The position numbers were made by a program, and so were the translations under genes. A DNA stretch of 10,472 bases, taken from assembly GCA_009784095.1 (NCBI GenBank), contig WRDL01000044.1:1-10472 (forward strand). The letters run 5' to 3'. The stretch's first letter is position 1; each line of letters starts with the position of its first letter. This document shows, in pieces, positions 1-6,486 of the stretch. The DNA is from Coriobacteriia bacterium. Lineage in GTDB: Bacteria; Actinomycetota; Coriobacteriia; WRKU01. Below the pieces are notes generated by a model. It was not told the origin of the DNA and did no database searches. It saw only the letters and a list, made by a program, of their open reading frames with translations.

Positions 1-1233
1 CAAGACACCCCGCATGGTGGGTATACCACCGCATCCGTCAAATGTGCGGTCTGCCATTCGGTCCATCGCGCCTCAGCAGACGGCATCGCGTTGACCGCCG
101 CAGACTCGTGTCAGAACTGCCACACCGCGTGGGGCAGTGGGGGCTCGGTCAAGCTTATCGAGTGGGAGAATCCGGCTCTGGGTGCCGTCAGCGGACCGCA
201 TACGAACCAAGGATGTCTGCTGAAGTGTCATGGCGGCTCGGTACACGGCACGTCAGGCTCGCAGTTCTTCGCGATGAATCACTTCATGCTTGGAGGCAAT
301 GCCGACGCGAAGCTCGTCAATGATTTTGTAGCAGGCAATGTAAGTGACAGTATCACCTACGTCGTCGGTGGTGGCAGTGGTGAGGGTGCCAACTGGTTCC
401 AAAGCGGTAACGCGCGGGTACCATGGGACGGCGCGCCTCCCGCGGGGGTGACCGCAGCGCAATTCGCGGCGGCGAAAGCGACCGCGACCGGATATACCTG
501 CTCGCAGAGTGGCTGTCATGACGTGCCGAACAACGGTGGACAATACGTGGTCCACACCGATGGGTTCGTCGGCGTCGACACGATGCTTACCGGTCACGGG
601 ACCGGTGTCACAAAGGATATCGCCGGAACGGTGAGGACCGGTTGCGGGCCCTGCCATCCCGGAAACGCGGCAGGTGGGTATCGTCGTTATGACAACATCG
701 TCAATCCGAATGCGCGTGCGTATGGGTGCGACCAGTGTCACGACCTGATCGGTAGGGCGACCAACTCGACCGCGTGGCCTCACGCGAGTGTGGGTATCGA
801 TGTCTACGAATGGGATGGCTCGGGTAACCGGATCACGACCACCAGAGATAAAGTCGTCTCGGGAAACCTGTGGATGTATCGCTATAGCATTGCCCAAGCT
901 AACACGAGCAAGAACGTCGGCTGGGATAGCACCGCACGCTCCAATACCCTGGGCGTCGCGGCAGATCCACGCTTCGTCCTGCTCAACTATGGCGATGTGG
1001 GTGGAGTCGATCCACTGGCGTCCGATGAGGCGACCGATGGATCCTGCCTGAAGTGCCACGTCGCGACCGATGATGCGAGTAAGATCGCCGCGGGCGTGCC
1101 GGCAGGTGAACTTGACAGCTTTAAATTGATACCAGCTCTTGTTGGGGATATCAGTAAACCAATCCACGTGAATCCGTTCATAGGAACCGATCCTCTCGCC
1201 CCCAACTCGAAGTATATATTCCAATATCGTTAG
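1..1233 (+). CDS. Multihaem c-type cytochrome, 5'-truncated by the window
   Basis: The reading frame is open from base 1, so the true start and the expected secretion signal lie upstream; the TTG at base 91 is only an internal Leu codon. In the visible 410 residues there are seven covalent haem-binding sites: CAVCH (15-19), CQNCH (37-41), CLLKCH (72-77, CX3CH), CSQSGCH (167-173, CX4CH), CGPCH (215-219), CDQCH (243-247) and CLKCH (349-353). Many extra His residues could serve as distal ligands. Such proteins are exported, receive haem outside the cytoplasmic membrane and carry electrons. Haems are widely spaced, with stretches of about 90 and 100 residues between some sites that are rich in Gly, Thr, Asp and Asn, so this is not a densely packed small cytochrome. 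No C-terminal membrane helix or sortase motif is seen. The TPR gene follows after 11 bases. The role (electron transfer, possibly extracellular) is inferred; the redox partner cannot be named. Confidence 0.88.
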   Translation, partial: QDTPHGGYTTASVKCAVCHSVHRASADGIALTAADSCQNCHTAWGSGGSVKLIEWENPALGAVSGPHTNQGCLLKCHGGSVHGTSGSQFFAMNHFMLGGNADAKLVNDFVAGNVSDSITYVVGGGSGEGANWFQSGNARVPWDGAPPAGVTAAQFAAAKATATGYTCSQSGCHDVPNNGGQYVVHTDGFVGVDTMLTGHGTGVTKDIAGTVRTGCGPCHPGNAAGGYRRYDNIVNPNARAYGCDQCHDLIGRATNSTAWPHASVGIDVYEWDGSGNRITTTRDKVVSGNLWMYRYSIAQANTSKNVGWDSTARSNTLGVAADPRFVLLNYGDVGGVDPLASDEATDGSCLKCHVATDDASKIAAGVPAGELDSFKLIPALVGDISKPIHVNPFIGTDPLAPNSKYIFQYR

Positions 1234-1235
1234 GC

Positions 1236-1239
1236 GGAG
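1236..1239 (+). promoter_or_regulatory. Shine-Dalgarno for the TPR gene
   Basis: GGAG sits 5 bases before the GTG at 1245. It supports this GTG start and shows that an internal gene of the first operon uses an ordinary ribosome binding site, unlike the apparently leaderless genes further right. Confidence 0.6.
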
Positions 1240-1244
1240 TCGCA

Positions 1245-2003
1245 GTGAGCGGTAAGCGCACGCGGAGTTACCGCGACGTGTCTGCAGTATCGAGTGATCC
1301 CTATATACGGATCTTATTGTGGATCGGTGCTCTGGTGTTGGTCGGTGCGCTCCTTTCCGTGATCAATGCGTTATGGCTCGGTGTGATCGATCTTTCCGGA
1401 ACTCCACGGACTCGAGAGAGTGCCGAGCTGATCGCTGCTCAAAGTTCGCTTGAATTGAACCCTGATAACGCTGATGCATGGCAGACCTATTTGCTGGCAC
1501 TGATGGAATCGGGCACCATGAGCGAAGCGCAACGTGAACTTGACCGCGCACAGCAACGCGATGTCGATGTGACGCGCGGACAACAGCTTCTTTTCATCCA
1601 AGCAATGATCGAGAAACGGAGCGGCAACGATGAGGAGGCGACAGATCTGTTCAGAGCTGTCGCCGATAAGACGATGGAAGCGTATATCGTCGAGCGAGAC
1701 AGCGGATCGACCACGCAGAACTGGGCGATCGCGTATGGGGTCCATCCGAATTATGGACTGAGCCTTCTCGAGATCGCGCGCATCGAGATAAAGCATGCGG
1801 ATTGGCATGCAGTCGATGAGGTGCTGACCCAATATCTTGAGACCTATCCCACCGAAGCCGGTGTGCTGGTCGATCGTGCGAACGCGCGGGTAGAGATCGG
1901 TGACATCGAAGGTGCCACCTCGGATTATCGTCGCGCGCTCGATTTCATACCGGATTTCGACGAGGCGCTCGAGGGACTGCAGGCGCTCGGGGTAAAGCAG
2001 TAG
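1245..2003 (+). CDS. Membrane-anchored TPR protein linked to the cytochrome
   Basis: This 252-residue protein has a basic N-terminus (KRTR at 4-7), one hydrophobic helix at about 23-47, then a helical region with TPR-like sequence: around 60-145 (for example NPDNADAW followed by SGTMSEAQ) and again near the C-terminus (WHAVDEVL, then YPTEAG and GDIEGATSDYRRAL). Positive-inside logic puts the TPR part outside the cytoplasmic membrane. TPRs bind protein segments. Anchored TPR proteins of the NrfG/CcmI (CcmH) type present apocytochromes to the haem-attachment machinery, and the adjacent cytochrome makes a similar role plausible here, but there is no diagnostic motif. Start is GTG with a GGAG box. 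It lies 11 bases after the cytochrome and 3 bases before the NHL gene, so the three are probably co-transcribed. Confidence 0.8.
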   Translation: MSGKRTRSYRDVSAVSSDPYIRILLWIGALVLVGALLSVINALWLGVIDLSGTPRTRESAELIAAQSSLELNPDNADAWQTYLLALMESGTMSEAQRELDRAQQRDVDVTRGQQLLFIQAMIEKRSGNDEEATDLFRAVADKTMEAYIVERDSGSTTQNWAIAYGVHPNYGLSLLEIARIEIKHADWHAVDEVLTQYLETYPTEAGVLVDRANARVEIGDIEGATSDYRRALDFIPDFDEALEGLQALGVKQ

Positions 2004-2006
2004 AGC

Positions 2007-3158
2007 ATGCGCAGAACCCGTATCCTTCTCACCGTTCTTCTCACGCTGTTCATGGTGGTCGTCTTTGTGTTATTAGGATTCTTATTGGGACTTGTCGGTC
2101 CCTACAGTTCTCAGCAGACAGATACCAATGGTATATCCGCTGTTCGATCCATCTATGCCTTCGGACCTGATCCAACGCAGATGATCAGCCCCGCCTCGGT
2201 CGCATTTCAGCCGGGGAGCACGAGCATCTGGTGCGCCGATCAGGGCAATTTCCGCCTTGTCGAGTTCAACTATGATGGTTCCCATCGCAGCACGTTCTCT
2301 CAGGATGCGGTGGGTGACGGCTTTGATTTCCCCTCAGATATCGCGATCTCTCCCGATGGTTGGTTCTATGTGGTCCAGTCGACTTACAACAAAGTAACGG
2401 TCTATGATCCACAGTTCAAGTTCGAGCAAAAGCTCGAGTCACCGATGCCGATGTCGATCGCGGTAAGCGATGATCTGGTGGTGGTCGGATGTGTTCCGGG
2501 GTTCGCGCTTTTTAAGCGCGATGGGACCTATATCAAATGGGTCGGGACGCGTGGCTCGGCAGACGATCAATTCGACACCATCAACGGGGTGGCGCTCGAT
2601 GATGACGACAACATCTACATAGTTGACACCTATAACAATCGACTGAGCAAATACGACAAAGACGCAACACGCATCTGGATGGTCTCTTTGGGTCCTTCCG
2701 GAAATCAGGTCGAGCCGATGAGATCAGAGGACGGGGTCGAAGATCTTGTTATGCAGACCCCGATGGGCGTGTGCATCGATGGCGCGGGACGTGTCGTGAT
2801 CGTCGACAATCAAGGGTTCTCGGTGGCTGCGTTCGATCCTGACGACGGTCATAATCTGGGGGTGTGGGGAACATACGGGAGCAGAGACGGCCAGTTCCTC
2901 TATCCCGCTGATATCAGCTACTGTGAGCGGACCGATTCCTTTGCTATCGCCGATACCGGTAATAGACGGTTGCAGATCGTACGAATCCCCGATAGTGGCG
3001 CGCATCTCGCGGCGACCATAGAGCGCGGGTCGAACGGTCCGCTTCGGGCGTGCTTCGTACCGCTCGTCGTTGTGACGGTGCTGGGTGCTGCATTGGTCGG
3101 ATATTCGGTCTATAAAAGAAAGACGCTTACTCCGAATGCGGACGAGTGGATCGAGTAG
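2007..3158 (+). CDS. NHL-repeat beta-propeller protein with two membrane anchors
   Basis: A 383-residue protein. MRRTR is followed by a long hydrophobic helix (about 6-31), then a propeller, a second hydrophobic helix (about 349-368) and a short basic tail (KRK, 370-372). The predicted topology is N-in, propeller outside, C-in. NHL-type blade motifs recur near residues 78 (ADQGN), 124, about 160 (degenerate), 207 (VDTYNN), 267 (VDNQG) and 316 (ADTGN). Spacing is mostly 42-49 residues, with an insert of about 15 before the fifth, which suggests six blades. NHL propellers usually bind proteins or peptides and several are known next to multihaem cytochrome genes; a scaffold or docking role for the cytochrome is inferred, not shown. 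The start lies 3 bases after the TPR stop with no strong Shine-Dalgarno, so translational coupling is likely. No clear terminator follows the stop. Confidence 0.85.
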   Translation: MRRTRILLTVLLTLFMVVVFVLLGFLLGLVGPYSSQQTDTNGISAVRSIYAFGPDPTQMISPASVAFQPGSTSIWCADQGNFRLVEFNYDGSHRSTFSQDAVGDGFDFPSDIAISPDGWFYVVQSTYNKVTVYDPQFKFEQKLESPMPMSIAVSDDLVVVGCVPGFALFKRDGTYIKWVGTRGSADDQFDTINGVALDDDDNIYIVDTYNNRLSKYDKDATRIWMVSLGPSGNQVEPMRSEDGVEDLVMQTPMGVCIDGAGRVVIVDNQGFSVAAFDPDDGHNLGVWGTYGSRDGQFLYPADISYCERTDSFAIADTGNRRLQIVRIPDSGAHLAATIERGSNGPLRACFVPLVVVTVLGAALVGYSVYKRKTLTPNADEWIE

Positions 3159-3203
3159 GGTCTACTCACTCCTGTTTGAGGATAGCCTTACCGGTGACTA
3201 CGT

Positions 3204-3209
3204 TACAAT
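3204..3209 (+). promoter_or_regulatory. -10 promoter element for a leaderless GT2 mRNA
   Basis: TACAAT ends 6 bases before the ATG at 3216, so transcription would begin at or next to the start codon. No Shine-Dalgarno is present in the short gap. The -35 region is weak; TTGAGG at 3176-3181 is too far away (22-base spacer) for a standard promoter. The 57-base gap after the NHL gene (3159-3215) holds no other recognisable signal and no clear terminator hairpin. Confidence 0.6.
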
Positions 3210-3215
3210 ATCAAT

Positions 3216-4013
3216 ATGAATGATCATCCAGCTATATCGGTCGTGACCGTATGTAAAAACGCTGCTCAGACTATAGAGAGAGCGCTTTTAAGCATCACCG
3301 ATCAGCGGAGCAATTCCGGCGAAACATTTCTCGACTACGAGCATATCATCATCGATGGCGGCTCAACCGACGGGACGCTTGAGATCCTCGATCGCTACCG
3401 CAGCGCGCAAGAAGAGCGTGGTGTTTCGGTCACGATCGTCAGCGAACCTGATGAGGGCATCTATGACGCGATGAACAAGGGGCTGGCGATCGCGCAAGGA
3501 ACCTACATCGGGTTCCTCAATGCCGATGATCGATATGCTCAAAGCGCGCTGGCAACAATCGCCGGAGTCGCGAAGGACAGCGGTGCCGATTGCATCGGTG
3601 GTGCTTGCGAGATCGTCGATGAGAGCGGCAAAACAGTACGCATCCGACCCTCTATACCGCATTTGCTCAATAAGGCTTTTCCTCAAGAGATGCCGGTCGC
3701 TCACCAGTCACTTTTCCTGCGCACCGAACTACTGCGCAAGCTCGACGGTTTCCGCATCCAGTTCCCCCTTGCGGCGGACTACGATCTGACCTTGCGACTG
3801 CTCGATCACCTCGATGAAGAAAGCAACGAAAAACCAAGTTGGGTGTTCATCGATGGATTGATCTCGTACTTCACACTCGGAGGCGCGAGCTATCATCCCG
3901 CCAGGACTGCACGCGATTACCGTGAGGTGAGACTTGCTAATGGGTGGGCATGGCCGGAAACACAGCTGCTCTATCTGCGCAATCTCATCGCCTCATATCT
4001 TGTACGGATCTAA
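3216..4013 (+). CDS. GT2-family glycosyltransferase (WcaE-like)
   Basis: A 265-residue GT-A fold enzyme that would transfer a sugar from a nucleotide-sugar donor to a growing glycan at the cytoplasmic face of the membrane. Visible family signs: ISVVTVCKNA near the N-terminus, DGGSTDGT with D47 and D52 (nucleotide binding), the acidic metal site LNADD (D104, D105), and a C-terminal HQSLFLR (from H163) with AADYDL (D188-D190), which is typical of small GT2 enzymes of exopolysaccharide loci such as WcaE. There is no transmembrane helix. Donor and acceptor cannot be read from the sequence. The gene stands alone with its own probable leaderless promoter and ends head-on against the GT4 gene, with the two stop codons overlapping. 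Confidence 0.9.
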   Translation: MNDHPAISVVTVCKNAAQTIERALLSITDQRSNSGETFLDYEHIIIDGGSTDGTLEILDRYRSAQEERGVSVTIVSEPDEGIYDAMNKGLAIAQGTYIGFLNADDRYAQSALATIAGVAKDSGADCIGGACEIVDESGKTVRIRPSIPHLLNKAFPQEMPVAHQSLFLRTELLRKLDGFRIQFPLAADYDLTLRLLDHLDEESNEKPSWVFIDGLISYFTLGGASYHPARTARDYREVRLANGWAWPETQLLYLRNLIASYLVRI

Positions 4014-5191
4014 GTATCTGAGCCTTCGAACAACTCGATATACTGTGGTATGACGATGTCCAAGTCGTAGTGACTGCGGGCATTACGGTACTGCTGTCTC
4101 GCAAGAGCTGAGCGATCCTTCTCATCGGTGGCAAAATGCTCGATCATAGTGGCCAACGCTTGCGCAGACGGCTCACTGATGGCGGACGGGTCACGTACGA
4201 CGTCGGTGATACCACGGGTGTCGGTGCCGATGACCGCAACTCCTGAGGCGACGAACTCCATCAAGGAGCGGGGAAGCCCCTCGCGCTGAGAGACAAGCAG
4301 ACCGAGATCACAGATCCTGATGAGTTGACGGACCTCGTCATGAGGGATCTGTCCGGTGAAATGGGTGAGCCCATCAAGGGATGATCCGGAGACCGTCTGC
4401 TTGAGTGACTCCTCAAGAGGACCGCTTCCGATCAGAAGGAAGTGGATGGATGGCTGGCGGTCCGCAAGTAGCTCAGCGGTTTTGAGGACGAGTTCGTGGC
4501 GCTTGTTCTCATTCATCTCGGCGATCATACCGACCACGATACCGTCGGCAGGGACCCCCAGCGATTCTCGCAAAGCCCGGCGGTCGTCCTCGGCATCAGC
4601 GCGTGTGAACGATCCGAAATCGAGTCCCGTGCCGTCGATGCGGTGCAGAGTTGCGGGTCGCTCATCGAGTTGTGTCAGCGAGACCAACTCTCGCCCGGCG
4701 ATCTCGTCCATGTCATTCATGACCACCAGATCATCGGTGACACCGATAACATTGCGCTCGGCTGCCTTGAACAACCGCGCTGCTAGTGAGGGGTGTTCTG
4801 CGTCGAAGAAATGAAACCCGTGTACCGTGTAGATGATGTGCGGTCGCTCGTCGCCAGGTTGCTGCTTGAGCGCGCGCCGGGTAACGAACGCGGCGATCGG
4901 GGTATGTACATGTACCACATCGTAGTCGTGTTGCGCGATCAGCTCGCGTATTCGGCGCGCAAGTTCCGGCAGATGGGTCAAACTGGAAAGCGTGCGATCC
5001 CAGCCGATTTGATGGATGGTATCGAAGTGAGCCTCAAGCTCGGTGGTATCTCCCGCCATTACCTCATCTTGCGTCTGGCCGGTCAGCGCATCGACCGTCC
5101 AACCGCGCTTACGCAGCGCATCAGAAAGCGGCAGCAGGAACGCCTGGAGCGTTATCGGGACGGTGGTGACGATAAGGGCTCGTTTGCTCAT
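4010..5191 (-). CDS. GT4-family glycosyltransferase
   Basis: A GT-B fold retaining glycosyltransferase of 393 residues with the chosen start. The N-terminal acceptor half holds VHVHTPIAAF and YTVHGFHFF (H124-F129). The C-terminal donor half holds GMIAEMNENK (about 221-230), LLIGSGPL, FTGQIPHDEV and the classic E-x7-E donor motif EGLPRSLME (E304, E312), close to CapM/EpsD-type enzymes. It probably adds a sugar to the lipid-linked glycan. A longer reading begins at a GTG at 5209 (six extra residues, RYYRF after the start), but ATG at 5191 is preferred because the codons TAC-TAT of that extension form a -10 hexamer exactly 6 bases upstream of the ATG. It is the only - strand gene; it diverges from the aminotransferase gene and converges on GT2. 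Confidence 0.9.
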   Translation of the reverse strand: MSKRALIVTTVPITLQAFLLPLSDALRKRGWTVDALTGQTQDEVMAGDTTELEAHFDTIHQIGWDRTLSSLTHLPELARRIRELIAQHDYDVVHVHTPIAAFVTRRALKQQPGDERPHIIYTVHGFHFFDAEHPSLAARLFKAAERNVIGVTDDLVVMNDMDEIAGRELVSLTQLDERPATLHRIDGTGLDFGSFTRADAEDDRRALRESLGVPADGIVVGMIAEMNENKRHELVLKTAELLADRQPSIHFLLIGSGPLEESLKQTVSGSSLDGLTHFTGQIPHDEVRQLIRICDLGLLVSQREGLPRSLMEFVASGVAVIGTDTRGITDVVRDPSAISEPSAQALATMIEHFATDEKDRSALARQQYRNARSHYDLDIVIPQYIELFEGSDT

Positions 5192-5197
5192 GAATCT

Positions 5198-5203
5198 ATA
5201 GTA
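5198..5203 (-). promoter_or_regulatory. -10 promoter element for a leaderless GT4 mRNA
   Basis: On the - strand TACTAT ends 6 bases before the ATG at 5191, the same spacing as at the GT2 and DegT genes. No Shine-Dalgarno lies between. No good -35 hexamer is visible. It decides the start of the GT4 gene against the GTG at 5209. Confidence 0.55.
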
Positions 5204-5217
5204 GCGCACCTCAGTTG

Positions 5218-5227
5218 CCTATTTAGG
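5218..5227. promoter_or_regulatory. Small palindrome between divergent promoters (possible operator)
   Basis: CCTA-TT-TAGG is a perfect 4-bp inverted repeat centred between the two divergent -10 elements, at the upstream edge of both. A wider TGCC (5216-5219) and GGCA (5231-5234) pair partly surrounds it. It could bind a regulator acting on both directions, but it is short enough to arise by chance. Confidence 0.2.
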
Positions 5228-5247
5228 AAAGGCAGGGCGCTCTACGC

Positions 5248-5253
5248 TAAAAT
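5248..5253 (+). promoter_or_regulatory. -10 promoter element for a leaderless sugar-operon mRNA
   Basis: TAAAAT ends 6 bases before the ATG at 5260; no Shine-Dalgarno is present. It would drive the aminotransferase-dehydratase pair and possibly gmd and fcl beyond. No convincing -35 is seen. Confidence 0.6.
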
Positions 5254-5259
5254 GAGTCT

Positions 5260-6486
5260 ATGGAAAAACTACTTGCCATAGACGGCGGGTCGTCTGTTCG
5301 TGTGGACGAGTTTCCCCCATGGCCTCAGATCGACCGTGCGGGTATCGAAGCGGTCGAGCAGGTACTTCACAGCGGAAAACTCAACTATCACGTAGGAGTT
5401 GCCTGCACCCGCCTCGAGGAGGTCTTCGCGGCGTATTGTGAAGTACCCTATGCATTGGCGGTCTCCAATGGGACGGTGGCGCTCGAGATCGCGCTGCGTG
5501 CCTGGGGAGTCGGTGCAGGCGATGAGGTCATCGTGCCGAGTCGCACCTTCATCGCGACCGCCGGCGCGGTCGTCTCTGTTGGGGCGACCCCGGTGATCGC
5601 CGATATCGATCCGGAGACGAACTGCTTGACCGCGCTCGCGTGTGCCAAGGTACTCACCCCGCGTACGAAAGCGATCATCGCCGTCCATTTAGGCGGCTAT
5701 CCCGCTCCGCTCGCTTCGCTCAAGTCGCTTGCCGATCAGGTCGGCGCGGTCGTTATCGAGGACTGTGCTCAGGCGCTCGGCGCACGCTCCGGTGGCGCTC
5801 CGGTCGGCTCGCAGTGTGCGGCGGGGTGCTTCTCGTTCTGTCAGGACAAGATCATCTCATTGGGCGAAGGCGGCATGATCACCTTCACCGATGAGTATAT
5901 CTATAACCGTGCATGGTCCTATCGCGACCACGGCTGCGATCCCGACCTGTCCGGTGAGGTCACGGTCGGCGAAACACGATCACAGTTTCGGTGGCTCCGC
6001 ACGAGTTTCGGGACCAATGCGCGCATGACCGAGATGCAGGGCGCGCTCGGGCTGTGGGCGATGGACCATTTGGAGGGGTGGCACACCCAGCGGCGCGAGA
6101 ACGCACAGGTACTGATCGATGCGATGGCACAGATCGACGGCATCACCGCGATCGTACCTGCAACCGATGACGCACTGACAGAGCATGCGTTCTATCGACT
6201 CTATGGCGCGATCGATACCGCGATGCTCTCAAAAGACTGGTCCCGTGATCGTGTGATCGACGCGATAAACGCCGAAGGAGTGCCGGTCCAATATGGCAGC
6301 TGCTCGCTTATCGGCAACGAGGCTGCTTTCGCTCACGCTGATATCCCGGTCAACCCCGATCTTGTTGGCGCACACCGCGCCGATGAGACCTCGATCGCGT
6401 TCTTCGTACATCCCAGCGCGACGCGAGCCGATATGCAAGATGTCGCGACCGCGCTTCGCAAAGTGATGGCGGTAGCGCTCTGCTGA
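5260..6486 (+). CDS. DegT/DnrJ/EryC1-family sugar aminotransferase
   Basis: A 408-residue PLP enzyme, usual length for the family, predicted to convert a nucleotide-bound 4-keto-6-deoxy sugar into the 4-amino sugar using glutamate as the usual donor. Seen: SNGTVALE (S69-E76, cofactor phosphate and substrate region), VIEDCAQALG with D168 (contacts the PLP ring nitrogen), and FSFCQDK followed by LGEGG, with K197 as the Schiff-base lysine. The C-terminal half has the family's FGTNARMTEMQ stretch and INAEGVPV. It starts at ATG 5260 behind a probable leaderless promoter. Its stop shares one base with the start of the membrane dehydratase, which makes that enzyme the likeliest source of its substrate. 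A perosamine-synthase role using the gmd product is the main alternative. Confidence 0.9.
   Translation: MEKLLAIDGGSSVRVDEFPPWPQIDRAGIEAVEQVLHSGKLNYHVGVACTRLEEVFAAYCEVPYALAVSNGTVALEIALRAWGVGAGDEVIVPSRTFIATAGAVVSVGATPVIADIDPETNCLTALACAKVLTPRTKAIIAVHLGGYPAPLASLKSLADQVGAVVIEDCAQALGARSGGAPVGSQCAAGCFSFCQDKIISLGEGGMITFTDEYIYNRAWSYRDHGCDPDLSGEVTVGETRSQFRWLRTSFGTNARMTEMQGALGLWAMDHLEGWHTQRRENAQVLIDAMAQIDGITAIVPATDDALTEHAFYRLYGAIDTAMLSKDWSRDRVIDAINAEGVPVQYGSCSLIGNEAAFAHADIPVNPDLVGAHRADETSIAFFVHPSATRADMQDVATALRKVMAVALC

Noticed and set aside
91..93. TTG at 91 as start of the cytochrome gene
   Set aside because: The same frame continues to base 1 and includes a further CAVCH haem site before this codon, so the gene is truncated by the window, not started here.
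253..1224. Long open frame on the - strand opposite the cytochrome (323 residues)
   Set aside because: It mirrors the cytochrome coding frame, has no recognisable domain, and the + frame carries seven haem motifs. It is a high-GC shadow.
3176..3209. Standard sigma-70 promoter with TTGAGG as -35 before GT2
   Set aside because: The 22-base spacer to TACAAT is too long; only the -10 element is claimed.
4793..5281. 162-residue + strand frame over the GT4 start and the divergent promoter
   Set aside because: It is antisense to conserved GT4 N-terminal motifs and overlaps the start of the aminotransferase; no ribosome site or domain.
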